Assembly (NCBI RefSeq): GCF_003019815.1
Contig: NZ_CP027774.1
Coordinates: 992,001 to 1,056,000, forward strand
Reading direction: 5' to 3'
DNA length: 64,000 nt
Source of the DNA: Variovorax sp. PMC12
GTDB lineage: Bacteria; Pseudomonadota; Gammaproteobacteria; Burkholderiales; Burkholderiaceae_C
Numbering within the stretch: position 1 is the stretch's first letter; the number at the start of each line of letters is the position of its first letter. Position numbers and translations under genes: made by a program. Under the pieces are notes generated by a model, which was not told the DNA's origin, ran no database searches, and was given only the letters and a program-made list of their open reading frames with translations. This document shows positions 53,980 to 61,828 of this stretch, piece after piece.

Positions 53980-55164
53980 TCAGGCATAGGAGCGCAGGCG
54001 TCGGGAGAAGTCCGCCAGGGGGGCGATGCCGCTCGCCTCAGCGCGCTGGCACCAGTCCTGCAGTTGCCTTGCGAGCTGTTCGCCGGTGGCTGTGGATCGG
54101 CTCCACAAGGCGGTCAACTCCCCGCGCATCGCATACATCGTAGCCAGCACCTGCGATGCGCTCAACGCCTGCATCACCTGCTGTTGCCGTGACGGGCCCA
54201 GCACCCCCTGGTCCTTGCCGAGCAGCGGCTTGACCGTCTTCAGGGCGCGCGCGGCCTCCGGCGACATGCGGCGCAGGCGCTCGAGTTCGGCGACGCAGGC
54301 CTTCTTCAGCGAGCGCGTGTAGTTCGACAGCACGTCGTAGTGGCAGCGAATGACGGCCTGCACGGTGGCAAGGTCGATGTCGGCCTTGGGCGCCACGAGG
54401 CGCGGGCTCGGCGCCACATGTTTCACCTTCGCCAGGCCCAGGGCCTGCAGCACGCGGATGTAGAGCCAGCCGATGTCGAACTCGAACCACTTGCTCGACA
54501 GCTTGGCCGAGGAAGGAAAGGCATGGTGGTTGTTGTGCAGTTCCTCCCCGCCGATCAGGATGCCGATCGGCGAGATGTTGGTGCTGGCGTCCGTCGCCGG
54601 CCAGTTGCGGTAGCCCCAGTAGTGGCCGATGCCGTTGACCACGCCGGCCGCCCAGAAAGGGATCCACGCGATCTGCGTGAGCAGAATGAGGGCGCCCGGC
54701 ACCGCGCCGAACAGCGCCATGTCCACTATACCCATCAGCACGATGCCGAGGATCTTGTATCTCGAATAGAGGCGCCGTTCGATCCAGTCGTCGGGCGTGC
54801 CGTGCCCATAGCGCTCCAGCGTTTCGGCATGCGCCGCCTCGCGCACATAGAGGAATACACCGCCCCACAGCACCCGGTTGAGGCCGTACACCTGCGGACT
54901 GTGCGGGTCGTCGGGGGTCTCGCACTTGGCGTGGTGCTTGCGGTGCACCGCGGCCCATTCCTTGGTCAGCATGCCGGTGGTCAGCCACAGCCAGAAGCGG
55001 AAGAAGTGGCTGGCCACGGGGTGCAGCTCGAGCGCGCGATGCGCCTGGTGGCGGTGCAGGAAGATGGTGACCGACGCGATGGTGACGTGGGTGAGCGCCA
55101 GCGCGACCAGCACCGCACCCCACCAGGGAAGATCAAACACGCCGGAATAGAGCAAGGATTGCAT
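53980..55164 (-). CDS. Delta-9-type acyl-lipid/acyl-CoA desaturase
   Basis: A 394-residue membrane di-iron desaturase. His boxes are HRHQAHRAL (first), HRKHHAKCE (second) and ELHNNHHAF (third). About four membrane helices surround them. A 130-residue C-terminal helical extension (about 265-394) is longer than usual. The enzyme places a double bond in saturated chains and needs O2. Its oleate-type product would be the substrate of the methyltransferase/oxidoreductase pair at 11463-14034. First gene of a three-gene operon. Confidence 0.9.
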   Translation of the reverse strand: MQSLLYSGVFDLPWWGAVLVALALTHVTIASVTIFLHRHQAHRALELHPVASHFFRFWLWLTTGMLTKEWAAVHRKHHAKCETPDDPHSPQVYGLNRVLWGGVFLYVREAAHAETLERYGHGTPDDWIERRLYSRYKILGIVLMGIVDMALFGAVPGALILLTQIAWIPFWAAGVVNGIGHYWGYRNWPATDASTNISPIGILIGGEELHNNHHAFPSSAKLSSKWFEFDIGWLYIRVLQALGLAKVKHVAPSPRLVAPKADIDLATVQAVIRCHYDVLSNYTRSLKKACVAELERLRRMSPEAARALKTVKPLLGKDQGVLGPSRQQQVMQALSASQVLATMYAMRGELTALWSRSTATGEQLARQLQDWCQRAEASGIAPLADFSRRLRSYA

Positions 55165-55217
55165 TCGTACCTCATGGACAGTGCGCAGCATTCTGCGGAC
55201 CGCGCCCGGCCGGGACC

Positions 55218-55231
55218 TTGACGCAGGTCAA
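55218..55231 (-). promoter_or_regulatory. FNR-type box before desaturase operon
   Basis: TTGACGCAGGTCAA, overlapping the stop codon of the upstream MBL-fold gene. CAGAAT is centred 32 bases downstream on the minus strand. Confidence 0.75.
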
Positions 55232-56103
55232 GGCAGCGGGAGTGCATTCAATGGGATGCGAAGGTAGGAGACGCCGTTGTCGTCGGCGGGAGGAAAGCGC
55301 CCGCCGCGCACATTCACCTGGATCGACGGAAGAATGAGCGTCGGCACCTCCAGAGTCGCATCGCGGGCCTTGCGCATCGCCACGAACTCGTCGACATCGA
55401 TGCCGTCGCGCACGTGGATGTTGTGCGCGCGCTGCTGCGCCACCGTGGTCTGCCAGCAGGCCTGCCGCGACGCGGGCGGGTAGTCGTGGCAGACGTACAT
55501 GACGGTGTCGGGCGGCAGGTCCAGCAGCCTGCGCATCGACGCGTGGAGCTGCCGGGCGTCACCGCCGGGAAAGTCGGCGCGGGCGCTGCCGACATCGGGC
55601 ATGAAAAGCGTGTCGCCGACGAAGACGGCACCGTCCACCAGATACGCCATGTCGGCCGGCGTGTGGCCCGGCACCGCCAGCGCGGTGATCTCGACCTCGC
55701 CGATGCTGAAGACCTCGCCGTCCTTGAACAGGTGATCGAACTGGCTGCCGTCCGGCAAGAACCCCTGCTCGAAGTTGAAGAGCTTCTTGAAGGTCGACTG
55801 GACGACACGGATGTTCTCGCCGATGGCGATTCGTCCTCCCACCTGCGCCTGGACGTGGCGGGCGCCGGACAGGTGATCGGCGTGTGCATGGGTCTCCAGG
55901 ATCCAGTCGACCTGCAGGCCATGGTCCCTGACGTGGGCGAGCAGCCTGTCGGCCGACACCGTGCGCGTGTGACCGGACTTGAAGTCGTAGTCCAGCACCG
56001 GGTCGATGACGGCGGCGTGCCTCGTTGCGTGTTCCCACACGACATAGGAAATCGTCCATGTCGCGGGATCGAAGAAACCTTGGGTCGTCGTGCGGGTTGT
56101 CAT
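55228..56103 (-). CDS. blh: MBL-fold persulfide-dioxygenase-like hydrolase (Blh/ETHE1-type)
   Basis: A 291-residue metallo-beta-lactamase-fold protein. Metal ligands are in ETHAHADHLSGA, PGHTPADM and GDTLFMPDVG, with YVCHDYPP near 200. This matches the Blh/ETHE1 group, which oxidises glutathione persulfide or acts as a sulfur transferase. It is divergent from the ArsR-type repressor across an AT-rich palindrome, the bigR-blh arrangement. It detoxifies sulfide-derived persulfides (from family and context). Confidence 0.85.
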   Translation of the reverse strand: MTTRTTTQGFFDPATWTISYVVWEHATRHAAVIDPVLDYDFKSGHTRTVSADRLLAHVRDHGLQVDWILETHAHADHLSGARHVQAQVGGRIAIGENIRVVQSTFKKLFNFEQGFLPDGSQFDHLFKDGEVFSIGEVEITALAVPGHTPADMAYLVDGAVFVGDTLFMPDVGSARADFPGGDARQLHASMRRLLDLPPDTVMYVCHDYPPASRQACWQTTVAQQRAHNIHVRDGIDVDEFVAMRKARDATLEVPTLILPSIQVNVRGGRFPPADDNGVSYLRIPLNALPLP

Positions 56104-56137
56104 GGCGCTCCATCCATGGATGTCCGGTGGGGTCGAA

Positions 56138-56164
56138 AACAATATATATTTAAATATAATATAT
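56138..56164. promoter_or_regulatory. AT-rich palindromic operator, BigR/SqrR-type
   Basis: A 27-base run containing only A and T after its first few bases, centred on TTTAAATA and flanked by ATATAT arms. It is strikingly unlike the surrounding high-GC DNA. It lies between the MBL-fold gene and the ArsR-type gene, where BigR-family repressors bind similar AT-rich dyads. It could overlap both promoters. Confidence 0.8.
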
Positions 56165-56189
56165 CGGCAGAAAGCGAAATCGGAAAGCC

Positions 56190-56516
56190 ATGAATTCTTC
56201 CTCCCCCATGACCATCGATCCCGAAGCGCTGCGCGGTGCCGCCGGCCGTGCGGTCGCAGCGCTCAAGCTCCTGGCCAACGAAGACCGCCTGCTGCTGCTG
56301 TGCCAGCTGTCCCAGGGCGAGATGTGCGTGAGCGACCTGGAGCAGAAGCTGGGCATCCACCAGCCCACGCTGTCGCAGCAGCTGGGCGTGCTGCGCAACG
56401 AAGGCGTGGTCGACACACGTCGCGAGGGCAAGAACATCTTCTACAGCGTGGCCGACCCGGCGATGCTGGAAATCCTTGCGGTTCTCTACCGCCTCTACTG
56501 TCCCAAGGAGGAATGA
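56190..56516 (+). CDS. bigR: ArsR-family persulfide-sensing repressor (BigR/SqrR-like)
   Basis: A 108-residue winged-helix repressor. DNA-binding helix IHQPTLSQQLGVLRNEG is standard ArsR. Cys38 (LLLLCQLS) and Cys104 (YRLYCPKEE) are 66 residues apart, the spacing of the redox Cys pair in BigR (42/108) and SqrR (41/107). An extra Cys46 is present. When persulfide links the pair the repressor leaves DNA. The gene is coupled to the downstream transporter by overlapping ATG and TGA codons. Confidence 0.9.
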   Translation: MNSSSPMTIDPEALRGAAGRAVAALKLLANEDRLLLLCQLSQGEMCVSDLEQKLGIHQPTLSQQLGVLRNEGVVDTRREGKNIFYSVADPAMLEILAVLYRLYCPKEE

Positions 56517-56950
56517 TGTCCATCGACTGGGCCCATTTCACGCCGCTCGCCGCGCTTGCCGGGGGCGCTCTCATCGGCCTCGCCGCGGCGATGTTCGTGC
56601 TTCTGAACGGGCGCATCGCCGGTATCAGCGGCGTGCTTGGCGGCCTGCTCAGGCCGTCCCGTGGCGACGTCGCCTGGCGTGTCGCCTTCTTGCTCGGACT
56701 GGTCGGCGCGCCGTGCGTCCATCTGCTTTTCGCGGCGCTGCCGAGTGTTCGCATCGATGCGGACTACGGCGCTTTGATCCTGGCCGGACTGCTGGTGGGC
56801 GTGGGCACCCGCTACGGGGCGGGCTGCACCAGCGGCCACGGGGTCTGCGGGCTGTCCCGCCTGTCGCCTCGCTCGCTCGTGGCCACGGCGGCGTTCATGG
56901 GCGCCGGCTTTGCGACGGTGTTCGTGGTGCGCCATCTGTTCGGCGTCTGA
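56516..56950 (+). CDS. YeeE/YedE-type sulfur transporter, half 1
   Basis: A 144-residue membrane protein with about four helices. The conserved motif GTRYGAGCTSGHGVCGLSRLS carries the two Cys that pass thiosulfate or sulfane sulfur in TsuA-type transporters. The start overlaps the repressor stop (AAGGAGG lies four bases upstream); ATG 56513 is the alternative. The following gene supplies the second half. Confidence 0.88.
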   Translation: MSIDWAHFTPLAALAGGALIGLAAAMFVLLNGRIAGISGVLGGLLRPSRGDVAWRVAFLLGLVGAPCVHLLFAALPSVRIDADYGALILAGLLVGVGTRYGAGCTSGHGVCGLSRLSPRSLVATAAFMGAGFATVFVVRHLFGV

Positions 56951-56960
56951 GGGGATTGCC

Positions 56961-57398
56961 ATGATCGCTCTCGCTTCGTTGCTCGCCGGGCTGGTCTTCG
57001 GCCTCGGGCTGATCGTCTCCGGGATGGCCAATCCGGCCAAGGTGCTGGGCTTCCTCGACCTGGCCGGCGCATGGGATCCCTCGCTGGCCTTCGTGATGGC
57101 CGGTGCCATCGCCGTCGCCATGGTCGGCTTCCTGGCGGCCAGGCGCCGCACGCTGTCGATCCTGGGCGCGCAGATGCGCCTGCCCTCCGCGCGGCGCATC
57201 GATCGCCGCCTTGTCCTGGGGAGCCTGCTCTTCGGCGTGGGCTGGGGCGTCGCCGGCTTCTGCCCCGGGCCCGGGCTTGTCGCCCTCGGAATGGGCGAGC
57301 CCAAGGCCCTGGTCTTCGTGGCCGCGATGCTGGCCGGCATGGGCATCTTCGAACTGCTCGAGCGTCGGGTGCAGCAGACAGGATCGCACAGCACCTGA
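56961..57398 (+). CDS. YeeE/YedE-type sulfur transporter, half 2
   Basis: A 145-residue membrane protein matching the second half of TsuA/YeeE. The hallmark is GVGWGVAGFCPGPGLVALGMG, containing the third conserved Cys. The N-terminus LVFGLGLIVSGMANPAKVLGFLD is typical of YedE halves. It starts ten bases after half 1; together they form a two-component sulfur-compound permease regulated by the BigR-type repressor. Confidence 0.9.
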   Translation: MIALASLLAGLVFGLGLIVSGMANPAKVLGFLDLAGAWDPSLAFVMAGAIAVAMVGFLAARRRTLSILGAQMRLPSARRIDRRLVLGSLLFGVGWGVAGFCPGPGLVALGMGEPKALVFVAAMLAGMGIFELLERRVQQTGSHST

Positions 57399-57427
57399 AT
57401 CGGGCTGCCCCAGCGGCTTGCGACGGC

Positions 57428-57922
57428 TCAGGCCTTGGCCGCGACGCGGGAGGCCGCCGGTGCGACGGCTCCCGCGCGCGGCGCATGCACCAGCAGCACG
57501 GGTGCCGGGGCGCTGCGCAGGATCTGTTCGGCGTCGCTGCCCAACAGCGCGCGCCCGACGCCGCCGCGCCCGTGCGAGCCGAGCACGATCAATCCGGCGT
57601 TCCAGGCCTTTGCCTGCTCGATGACGATGTCGCAGACGCGCCCGCCCAGCGCGGTGACAAGCACTGTCTCGCAGCGGACCGCGGCAGCCTGCGCTTGCTC
57701 ACGGCCTTGCTGCAGGATCTGCTCGCCGGCCTCCTGCATCAGCGGGATCAGATCGCTGCCGCAGCCCGCGAGGCTGTCAAAGCTCCAGGCGTACTTCAGT
57801 TCGTCCACGACGTGCAGCAGCCGAAGCGTCGATTCCTCGATCCGGGCCAGGCGGATGGCCTCGTCCAGCCCTGCCAGCGAGGTCGGACTGCCGTCCAGGG
57901 GAACAAGAATGCGTGAATACAT
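57428..57922 (-). CDS. Universal stress protein, single domain
   Basis: A 164-residue UspA-family protein with ATP-binding loop LIVLGSHGRGGVGRALLGSDAEQIL. N-terminus RILVPLDGSPTSLAGLDEA. Two Cys (CGSDLIPLM; VRCETVLV) are extra to the family pattern. ATG 57922 follows CTGGAG. Divergent from the Usp gene at 58144; two boxes lie between. Confidence 0.94.
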   Translation of the reverse strand: MYSRILVPLDGSPTSLAGLDEAIRLARIEESTLRLLHVVDELKYAWSFDSLAGCGSDLIPLMQEAGEQILQQGREQAQAAAVRCETVLVTALGGRVCDIVIEQAKAWNAGLIVLGSHGRGGVGRALLGSDAEQILRSAPAPVLLVHAPRAGAVAPAASRVAAKA

Positions 57923-57997
57923 GGCGGGCTCCAGTCGTGGCTCCGATCGGATCGAATCGGTGTGCATCCACTGTGTCGCGCACCCTTTCGCGCCCGC

Positions 57998-58011
57998 TTG
58001 ACGCGCATCAA
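57998..58011 (-). promoter_or_regulatory. FNR-type box before minus-strand Usp gene
   Basis: TTGACGCGCATCAA. CACAGT is centred 32 bases downstream on the minus strand. Its centre is 37 bases from that of the next box. Confidence 0.78.
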
Positions 58012-58034
58012 GCCGCCGGTGAGTTCGAGCGATG

Positions 58035-58048
58035 TTGACGTGGCGCAA
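58035..58048 (+). promoter_or_regulatory. FNR-type box before plus-strand Usp gene
   Basis: TTGACGTGGCGCAA. AAGAAT is centred 32 bases downstream on the plus strand. Confidence 0.74.
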
Positions 58049-58143
58049 GCCCGCTTTGCCCGCGCGGCCGAAGAATGCACCTGCCCGTCGCGCCAGGGCC
58101 GGCGGCAGGCAAGTGTTCCACGCGGCCCCAAGGAGAAAACGCC

Positions 58144-58602
58144 ATGTCCCTGTACGCGCACATCCTGGTCCCGGTGGACGGAAGCCCCACGGCCGACCGC
58201 GGCCTGCGGGAGGCCATCCGCCTGGCTTCCGCGCTCGGGAGCAAGCTGCGCCTGCTGCATGTCATCGACGACTTCCCGATGCTCGTGGAGCTGTCGACGA
58301 TCTCCAGCTTCGAGGCCGGCATGCAGCAGATGCGCCAGTACGGCGAATCGGTGCTGACGAAAGCCTTGTCGGAGGCCACGGCGGCCGATGTGCAGGCGCA
58401 GACCGTGCTGCGCGAGATCACGCAGGGCCGCGTGGCCGATGCCGTGATCGACGAGGCCGCCAAGACCGCCTGCGACCTGATCGTGATGGGCACCCATGGC
58501 CGCCGTGGCCTGGGCCGGCTGGCGCTGGGCAGCGACGCGGAGCGCGTCGTCAGGGGCAGTGCCGTGCCGGTGCTGCTGGTGCGCATGGAAGCGGCCGATT
58601 GA
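58144..58602 (+). CDS. Universal stress protein, single domain
   Basis: A 152-residue UspA-family protein with ATP loop LIVMGTHGRRGLGRLALGSDAERVV. It is close to the proteins at 44769 and 57428, pointing to local duplication. ATG 58144 follows AAGGAGAAA. Followed 48 bases later by the Ala-rich periplasmic gene, possibly co-transcribed. Confidence 0.94.
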   Translation: MSLYAHILVPVDGSPTADRGLREAIRLASALGSKLRLLHVIDDFPMLVELSTISSFEAGMQQMRQYGESVLTKALSEATAADVQAQTVLREITQGRVADAVIDEAAKTACDLIVMGTHGRRGLGRLALGSDAERVVRGSAVPVLLVRMEAAD

Positions 58603-58650
58603 GCATTCCCCGGACCGCTCCCCTCCAACCTTCATTCAAGCGAGACCCCC

Positions 58651-59268
58651 ATGACAAGCACCCACCCGCTTCGCACCTTGCTGGCGCCGATCGCCATCGC
58701 GCTCAGCGCCACGGCTTTCGCAGCCGACTACACGGCCCCCGCCCAACTGACTCCGCCCGAAAGCGCGATGCAGAAAAAGACCCGTGATGCCGCCCACAGG
58801 GCCGCACAGGATGCGGAACGGGCGGCCCGCAAGGCCGCCGACGCCGCCAGGGACGCGGCGGAGAAAGGCAAGGTCGGTGCGGGCAAGGTGTCGCGTGCCG
58901 TGGCCGAGGGCATCCGCCGCGCCGCGCAAAAGGCCGCGCAGGCCGCCACCCGGGTGGAGGAAAAGACCGCCGCCGCGAGCGCCCGCGCGCTCGATGAAAG
59001 CAAGGACGCCGCGCGCGCCGCCCAGGAAGAAGGCCGCAAGGCCGCCGCCGCGACCAGTGAAGCGCTTGCCAGGGCCGAGGAGTCGGTCGCACGCTCCGCG
59101 CAGGCGAGCAAGGAAGAGGCCGAGAAGGCCGCGCGTGCGACGCGCGAGGCGCTCGACAAGGCCGAGGAAGCCACCCGCGCCGCCGCCAAGGCCGCTGCGG
59201 ACGCCTCTGCCCGCACGCTCGAAGCCATGAAGCGTGCCACCCGCCCCGCGGGTGCCGACAAGACCTGA
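58651..59268 (+). CDS. Ala/Lys/Glu-rich periplasmic helical protein
   Basis: A 205-residue protein with a signal peptide (APIAIALSATAFA). Residues 40-200 are almost only Ala, Lys, Arg, Glu and short polar residues in heptad- or 11-mer-like repeats (KAAAATSEALARAEESVARS, KEEAEKAARATREALDKAEE), giving a long amphipathic helix. It resembles LEA-like desiccation proteins and apolipoprotein-like helices in composition. No defined family. A membrane- or protein-shielding role is inference. Confidence 0.75.
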   Translation: MTSTHPLRTLLAPIAIALSATAFAADYTAPAQLTPPESAMQKKTRDAAHRAAQDAERAARKAADAARDAAEKGKVGAGKVSRAVAEGIRRAAQKAAQAATRVEEKTAAASARALDESKDAARAAQEEGRKAAAATSEALARAEESVARSAQASKEEAEKAARATREALDKAEEATRAAAKAAADASARTLEAMKRATRPAGADKT

Positions 59269-59301
59269 TCTCGTTCGCCTGCTTTTTCCGAAAGGATCGC
59301 C

Positions 59302-59553
59302 ATGAACCCGGACATTCAACTCAGGCACGACGTCTTCGCCCAGCTCAACTGGGACCCTGCCGTCAACGCATGCGACGTCGACGTGTGCGTGGAGAACGGC
59401 GTCGTGACCTTGCGCGGCGAGGTCGCAGACGAAGCCCAGCGGCAGGCCGCCGAACGTGCCGCGCGCCGCACCGAGGGCCTGACCACGCTGCAAAACAGGC
59501 TCATCGTGCGTGACTCCGCTGGCCTGCACACGCTGACTCAACGCACCGCTTGA
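59302..59553 (+). CDS. Single BON-domain protein
   Basis: An 83-residue protein that is one BON domain (about 5-70): HDVFAQLNWDPAVNACDVDV, then NGVVTLRGEVADEAQRQAAE and LTTLQNRLIV. It has no signal. It matches the first repeat of the protein at 10225 (RELEWDPSVNATSVGV), so the two are related. It follows the Ala-rich gene by 33 bases. Its stop overlaps the next FNR-type box. Confidence 0.85.
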   Translation: MNPDIQLRHDVFAQLNWDPAVNACDVDVCVENGVVTLRGEVADEAQRQAAERAARRTEGLTTLQNRLIVRDSAGLHTLTQRTA

Positions 59554-59563
59554 CGCGGGTCAA
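59550..59563 (+). promoter_or_regulatory. FNR-type box before response regulator
   Basis: TTGACGCGGGTCAA, same 14-mer as at 41421. AAGAAT is centred 32 bases downstream; predicted start near 59598. Confidence 0.78.
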
Positions 59564-59623
59564 GGCGCGTCCGAAGGCACGCCCGAAGAATGAAATCCGC
59601 AGCAAGACAGAGGGAGGTTGATC

Positions 59624-60418
59624 TTGGATGCGTTCCAGTCCGGCACATCACCGCTGACGCGCGGATCCCCGCCATGGCTTTCAAGGCTCGAGAAGGCTTC
59701 CGCCAACGCAGGCAACAGGCCATCGCCAAGCCCATGGCCGAGTTTTCTGGCCGGCCAGGCAGAAAAGCCGGTGCGGGTGTTGCTGGTCGACGAGGACGCC
59801 GGCGCGCGGCGCGCGATCGCTCACGAACTGGTGATGGATCCGCGCGTGTGTGTCGTCGGTGAGGCGGGCAGCATGCTGGAATGCAAGCGGCTGTTGGCGC
59901 AGCTCGAGTTCGACGTGCTCATCCTCGACGTGCGCCTGGGGGGAGGCAAGGGTTTCGACCTGATCGAGAGCGCCAAGCGCCATTGCAGCGCGGCGGAGAT
60001 CATCGTGCACTCGGCGCTGGAGGACGAGGCCCATGTGCGCCGTGCGTTCGCGGCGGGCGCCTCGGGCTATCTGCTCAAGAACTCGTGGTTCCAGAACTTC
60101 ACGCAAGCGGTGCTGCTGGTCGTCAATGGCGGCGCGGCCGTATCGCCGAACGTGGTGCGGCACTTTCTCATGCGGCTGCGGCGATCCATGCCCGATGAGA
60201 TGAGCCAGGCCGGCAGCACGCCTCCAAAGGCCCTGTCGATGCGCGAGCGCGAAGTGCTGCTGCTCGTCGCCAAGGGCCGCCTCACGCGCGACATCGCGAC
60301 GGAGCTTTCGATCAGCGCGCAAACCGTATGCGCGCATGTGAAGAGCATCTGCCACAAGCTGCAGGTGCGCACGCGCGCGCATGCGGTGACCGCCGCCGTC
60401 AGCCGCGGCTTGATCTAG
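59624..60418 (+). CDS. NarL/FixJ-type response regulator
   Basis: A 264-residue two-domain regulator. The receiver domain (about 50-165) has acidic pair DED, phospho-acceptor Asp102 (LILDVRLGGGKG), Thr/Ser position HSALED and Lys in GYLLKNSW. A LuxR helix-turn-helix follows (LSMREREVLLLVAKGRLTRD, TVCAHVKSI). About 48 extra residues precede the receiver. TTG 59624 is six bases after AGGGAGG; no ATG fits. No histidine kinase lies in the window, so its partner is elsewhere. It may be a second-tier regulator of the same regulon. Confidence 0.88.
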   Translation: MDAFQSGTSPLTRGSPPWLSRLEKASANAGNRPSPSPWPSFLAGQAEKPVRVLLVDEDAGARRAIAHELVMDPRVCVVGEAGSMLECKRLLAQLEFDVLILDVRLGGGKGFDLIESAKRHCSAAEIIVHSALEDEAHVRRAFAAGASGYLLKNSWFQNFTQAVLLVVNGGAAVSPNVVRHFLMRLRRSMPDEMSQAGSTPPKALSMREREVLLLVAKGRLTRDIATELSISAQTVCAHVKSICHKLQVRTRAHAVTAAVSRGLI

Positions 60419-60430
60419 GGCCCGTTCGCC

Positions 60431-61270
60431 TCAGTGGGCGATCAGGACAGGCACCGTGGCACGCGCCAGCAGGTCGCGTGTCACGCCGCCCAGCATGCGC
60501 TCGCGCATCCGGGCGTGACCGTAGCCGCCCATCACGAGCAGGTCGCTTTCCAGCGCGGCGGCGCTGTCCAGCAGGGCATCGGAGAAATGCCAGGAGGTCT
60601 CGACCTGCTCGATGTCTGCCTGGATGCCGTGCCGCAGCAGCCAGTTGTTCATCTCGCCGGGGCACAGCGCGCGCTCGGCACTGGCGTCGCCTTCCCGAAG
60701 AAACGAAATCAGGGTGACCTTGGCTGCCTTGCGCAGCAGCGGCAGTGCATGGTGCACGGAGATCGCGGCCTCCCTGCTTCCGTCCCAGGCCACCAGGACC
60801 CTGTCCAGCGCACCGTCGAAGCGGCCGGCGCGCGGAACGATGAGCACGGGCCGTCCCGCCTGCAGCATCACCTCTTCGGGGAGCTGACGCACCGCGTCAT
60901 CGACAACTGCGCATCCGTCGGCCTGGCCCACGACGACGAGGTCGCTGGCGCGGCCAAGGCCGATCACGGCGCCCACAGGCTCGCCATCGACCAGCCGGGT
61001 GTCGAAGGACGCCAGTGTCGGCTCCGCGATGCGGCAGCGGAACACATGCGCGACGGTTTCGGCCCTCCTGCGCAGGTGAAGCGACGCGCCGGCGATGCAG
61101 ACCTCCAGCTCGGCGTGCGCCGGCATGGGTGCCGGGATGCCCTCGATGCCGGTGGTGACGATGCCCACGAGATGGCTGGAATGCCGCCTGGCGAGCCGTG
61201 CCGCCAGAAGGGTGCGGACCTCGCAACGCTCGGTGTGGTCCAGGTGAACGGCGATGGTCGGGAGCGTCAT
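60431..61270 (-). CDS. Universal stress protein, tandem-domain
   Basis: A 279-residue two-domain UspA protein. The C-terminal domain ends LLVMGGYGHARMRERMLGGVTRD, near-identical in pattern to the protein at 46855. The first domain has DLVVVGQADG in place of the ATP loop. ATG 61270 overlaps the stop of the phasin-like gene (ATGA), so both are read from the promoter at 61740. Confidence 0.93.
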   Translation of the reverse strand: MTLPTIAVHLDHTERCEVRTLLAARLARRHSSHLVGIVTTGIEGIPAPMPAHAELEVCIAGASLHLRRRAETVAHVFRCRIAEPTLASFDTRLVDGEPVGAVIGLGRASDLVVVGQADGCAVVDDAVRQLPEEVMLQAGRPVLIVPRAGRFDGALDRVLVAWDGSREAAISVHHALPLLRKAAKVTLISFLREGDASAERALCPGEMNNWLLRHGIQADIEQVETSWHFSDALLDSAAALESDLLVMGGYGHARMRERMLGGVTRDLLARATVPVLIAH

Positions 61271-61677
61271 GCCTTTTCTCGCGCCATGGCCACCGGGGCC
61301 TTGGGCCTGGATCGGCGCGGCGCCGATCCAGCAGCCAGCGCCGTGTGAAGGGTGCACAGCGCGTCGTGCACCACGTCGTTACGGGAGGCCGGGGCATCTG
61401 CCGCGTGCGCCTGAGCGCCCTTGCTTTTTGGCGCTGCGCTCAAGACCCGTTCCTGCCGTGTTCCGACGGCGGCATCGGGCCAGAACGCGTGCAGCGGCGC
61501 CAGGGCCAGCGCTTGCCAGTCCTCGGCGCGCATGACCGCATCCGTCCCGGCGCGGGTCTCCTCGATGCCACGCTGCAGCGCGCTGGAACCGATGGTCTCC
61601 AGCATTTCGAGCGCATGCAGCCAGATGCTCCACTGCGCCTTGCACAGTGCAAGCGGAAATGTGATCTCGGTGCTCAT
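61267..61677 (-). CDS. Phasin-like small protein
   Basis: A 136-residue protein. Residues 10-65 form an amphipathic helix with aromatic residues (KAQWSIWLHALEMLETIGSS, then RAGTDAVMRAEDWQALALAP), as in PHA-granule phasins. The C-terminal half is Ala/Pro/Arg-rich and probably disordered. It has weak similarity in pattern to the small protein at 14062. Granule binding is inferred from the helix and the co-regulated PHA synthase. Confidence 0.65.
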   Translation of the reverse strand: MSTEITFPLALCKAQWSIWLHALEMLETIGSSALQRGIEETRAGTDAVMRAEDWQALALAPLHAFWPDAAVGTRQERVLSAAPKSKGAQAHAADAPASRNDVVHDALCTLHTALAAGSAPRRSRPKAPVAMAREKA

Positions 61678-61739
61678 GGTGTGTCCTCTCGGCCAAGGCC
61701 TGCAGGAACGAATGCTGAAGCCGCGGCGACGCGCCGGGC

Positions 61740-61753
61740 TTGCGCGGGATCAA
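61740..61753 (-). promoter_or_regulatory. FNR-type box before phasin-like/Usp operon
   Basis: TTGCGCGGGATCAA. CAGCAT is centred 33 bases downstream on the minus strand. It is separated by only two bases from the next box. Confidence 0.68.
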
Positions 61754-61755
61754 CA

Positions 61756-61769
61756 TTGACCGAGCGCAA
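61756..61769 (+). promoter_or_regulatory. FNR-type box before phosphoketolase
   Basis: TTGACCGAGCGCAA. TACTGT (TAnnnT) is centred 33 bases downstream on the plus strand; predicted start near 61805. Box centres are 16 bases apart, so two dimers would sit side by side. Confidence 0.74.
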
Positions 61770-61828
61770 GCCGATGCACGGCCGGCTCCGCATACTGTGG
61801 CGCTCTTCCATCAAGAAAGCGGCCCGAC

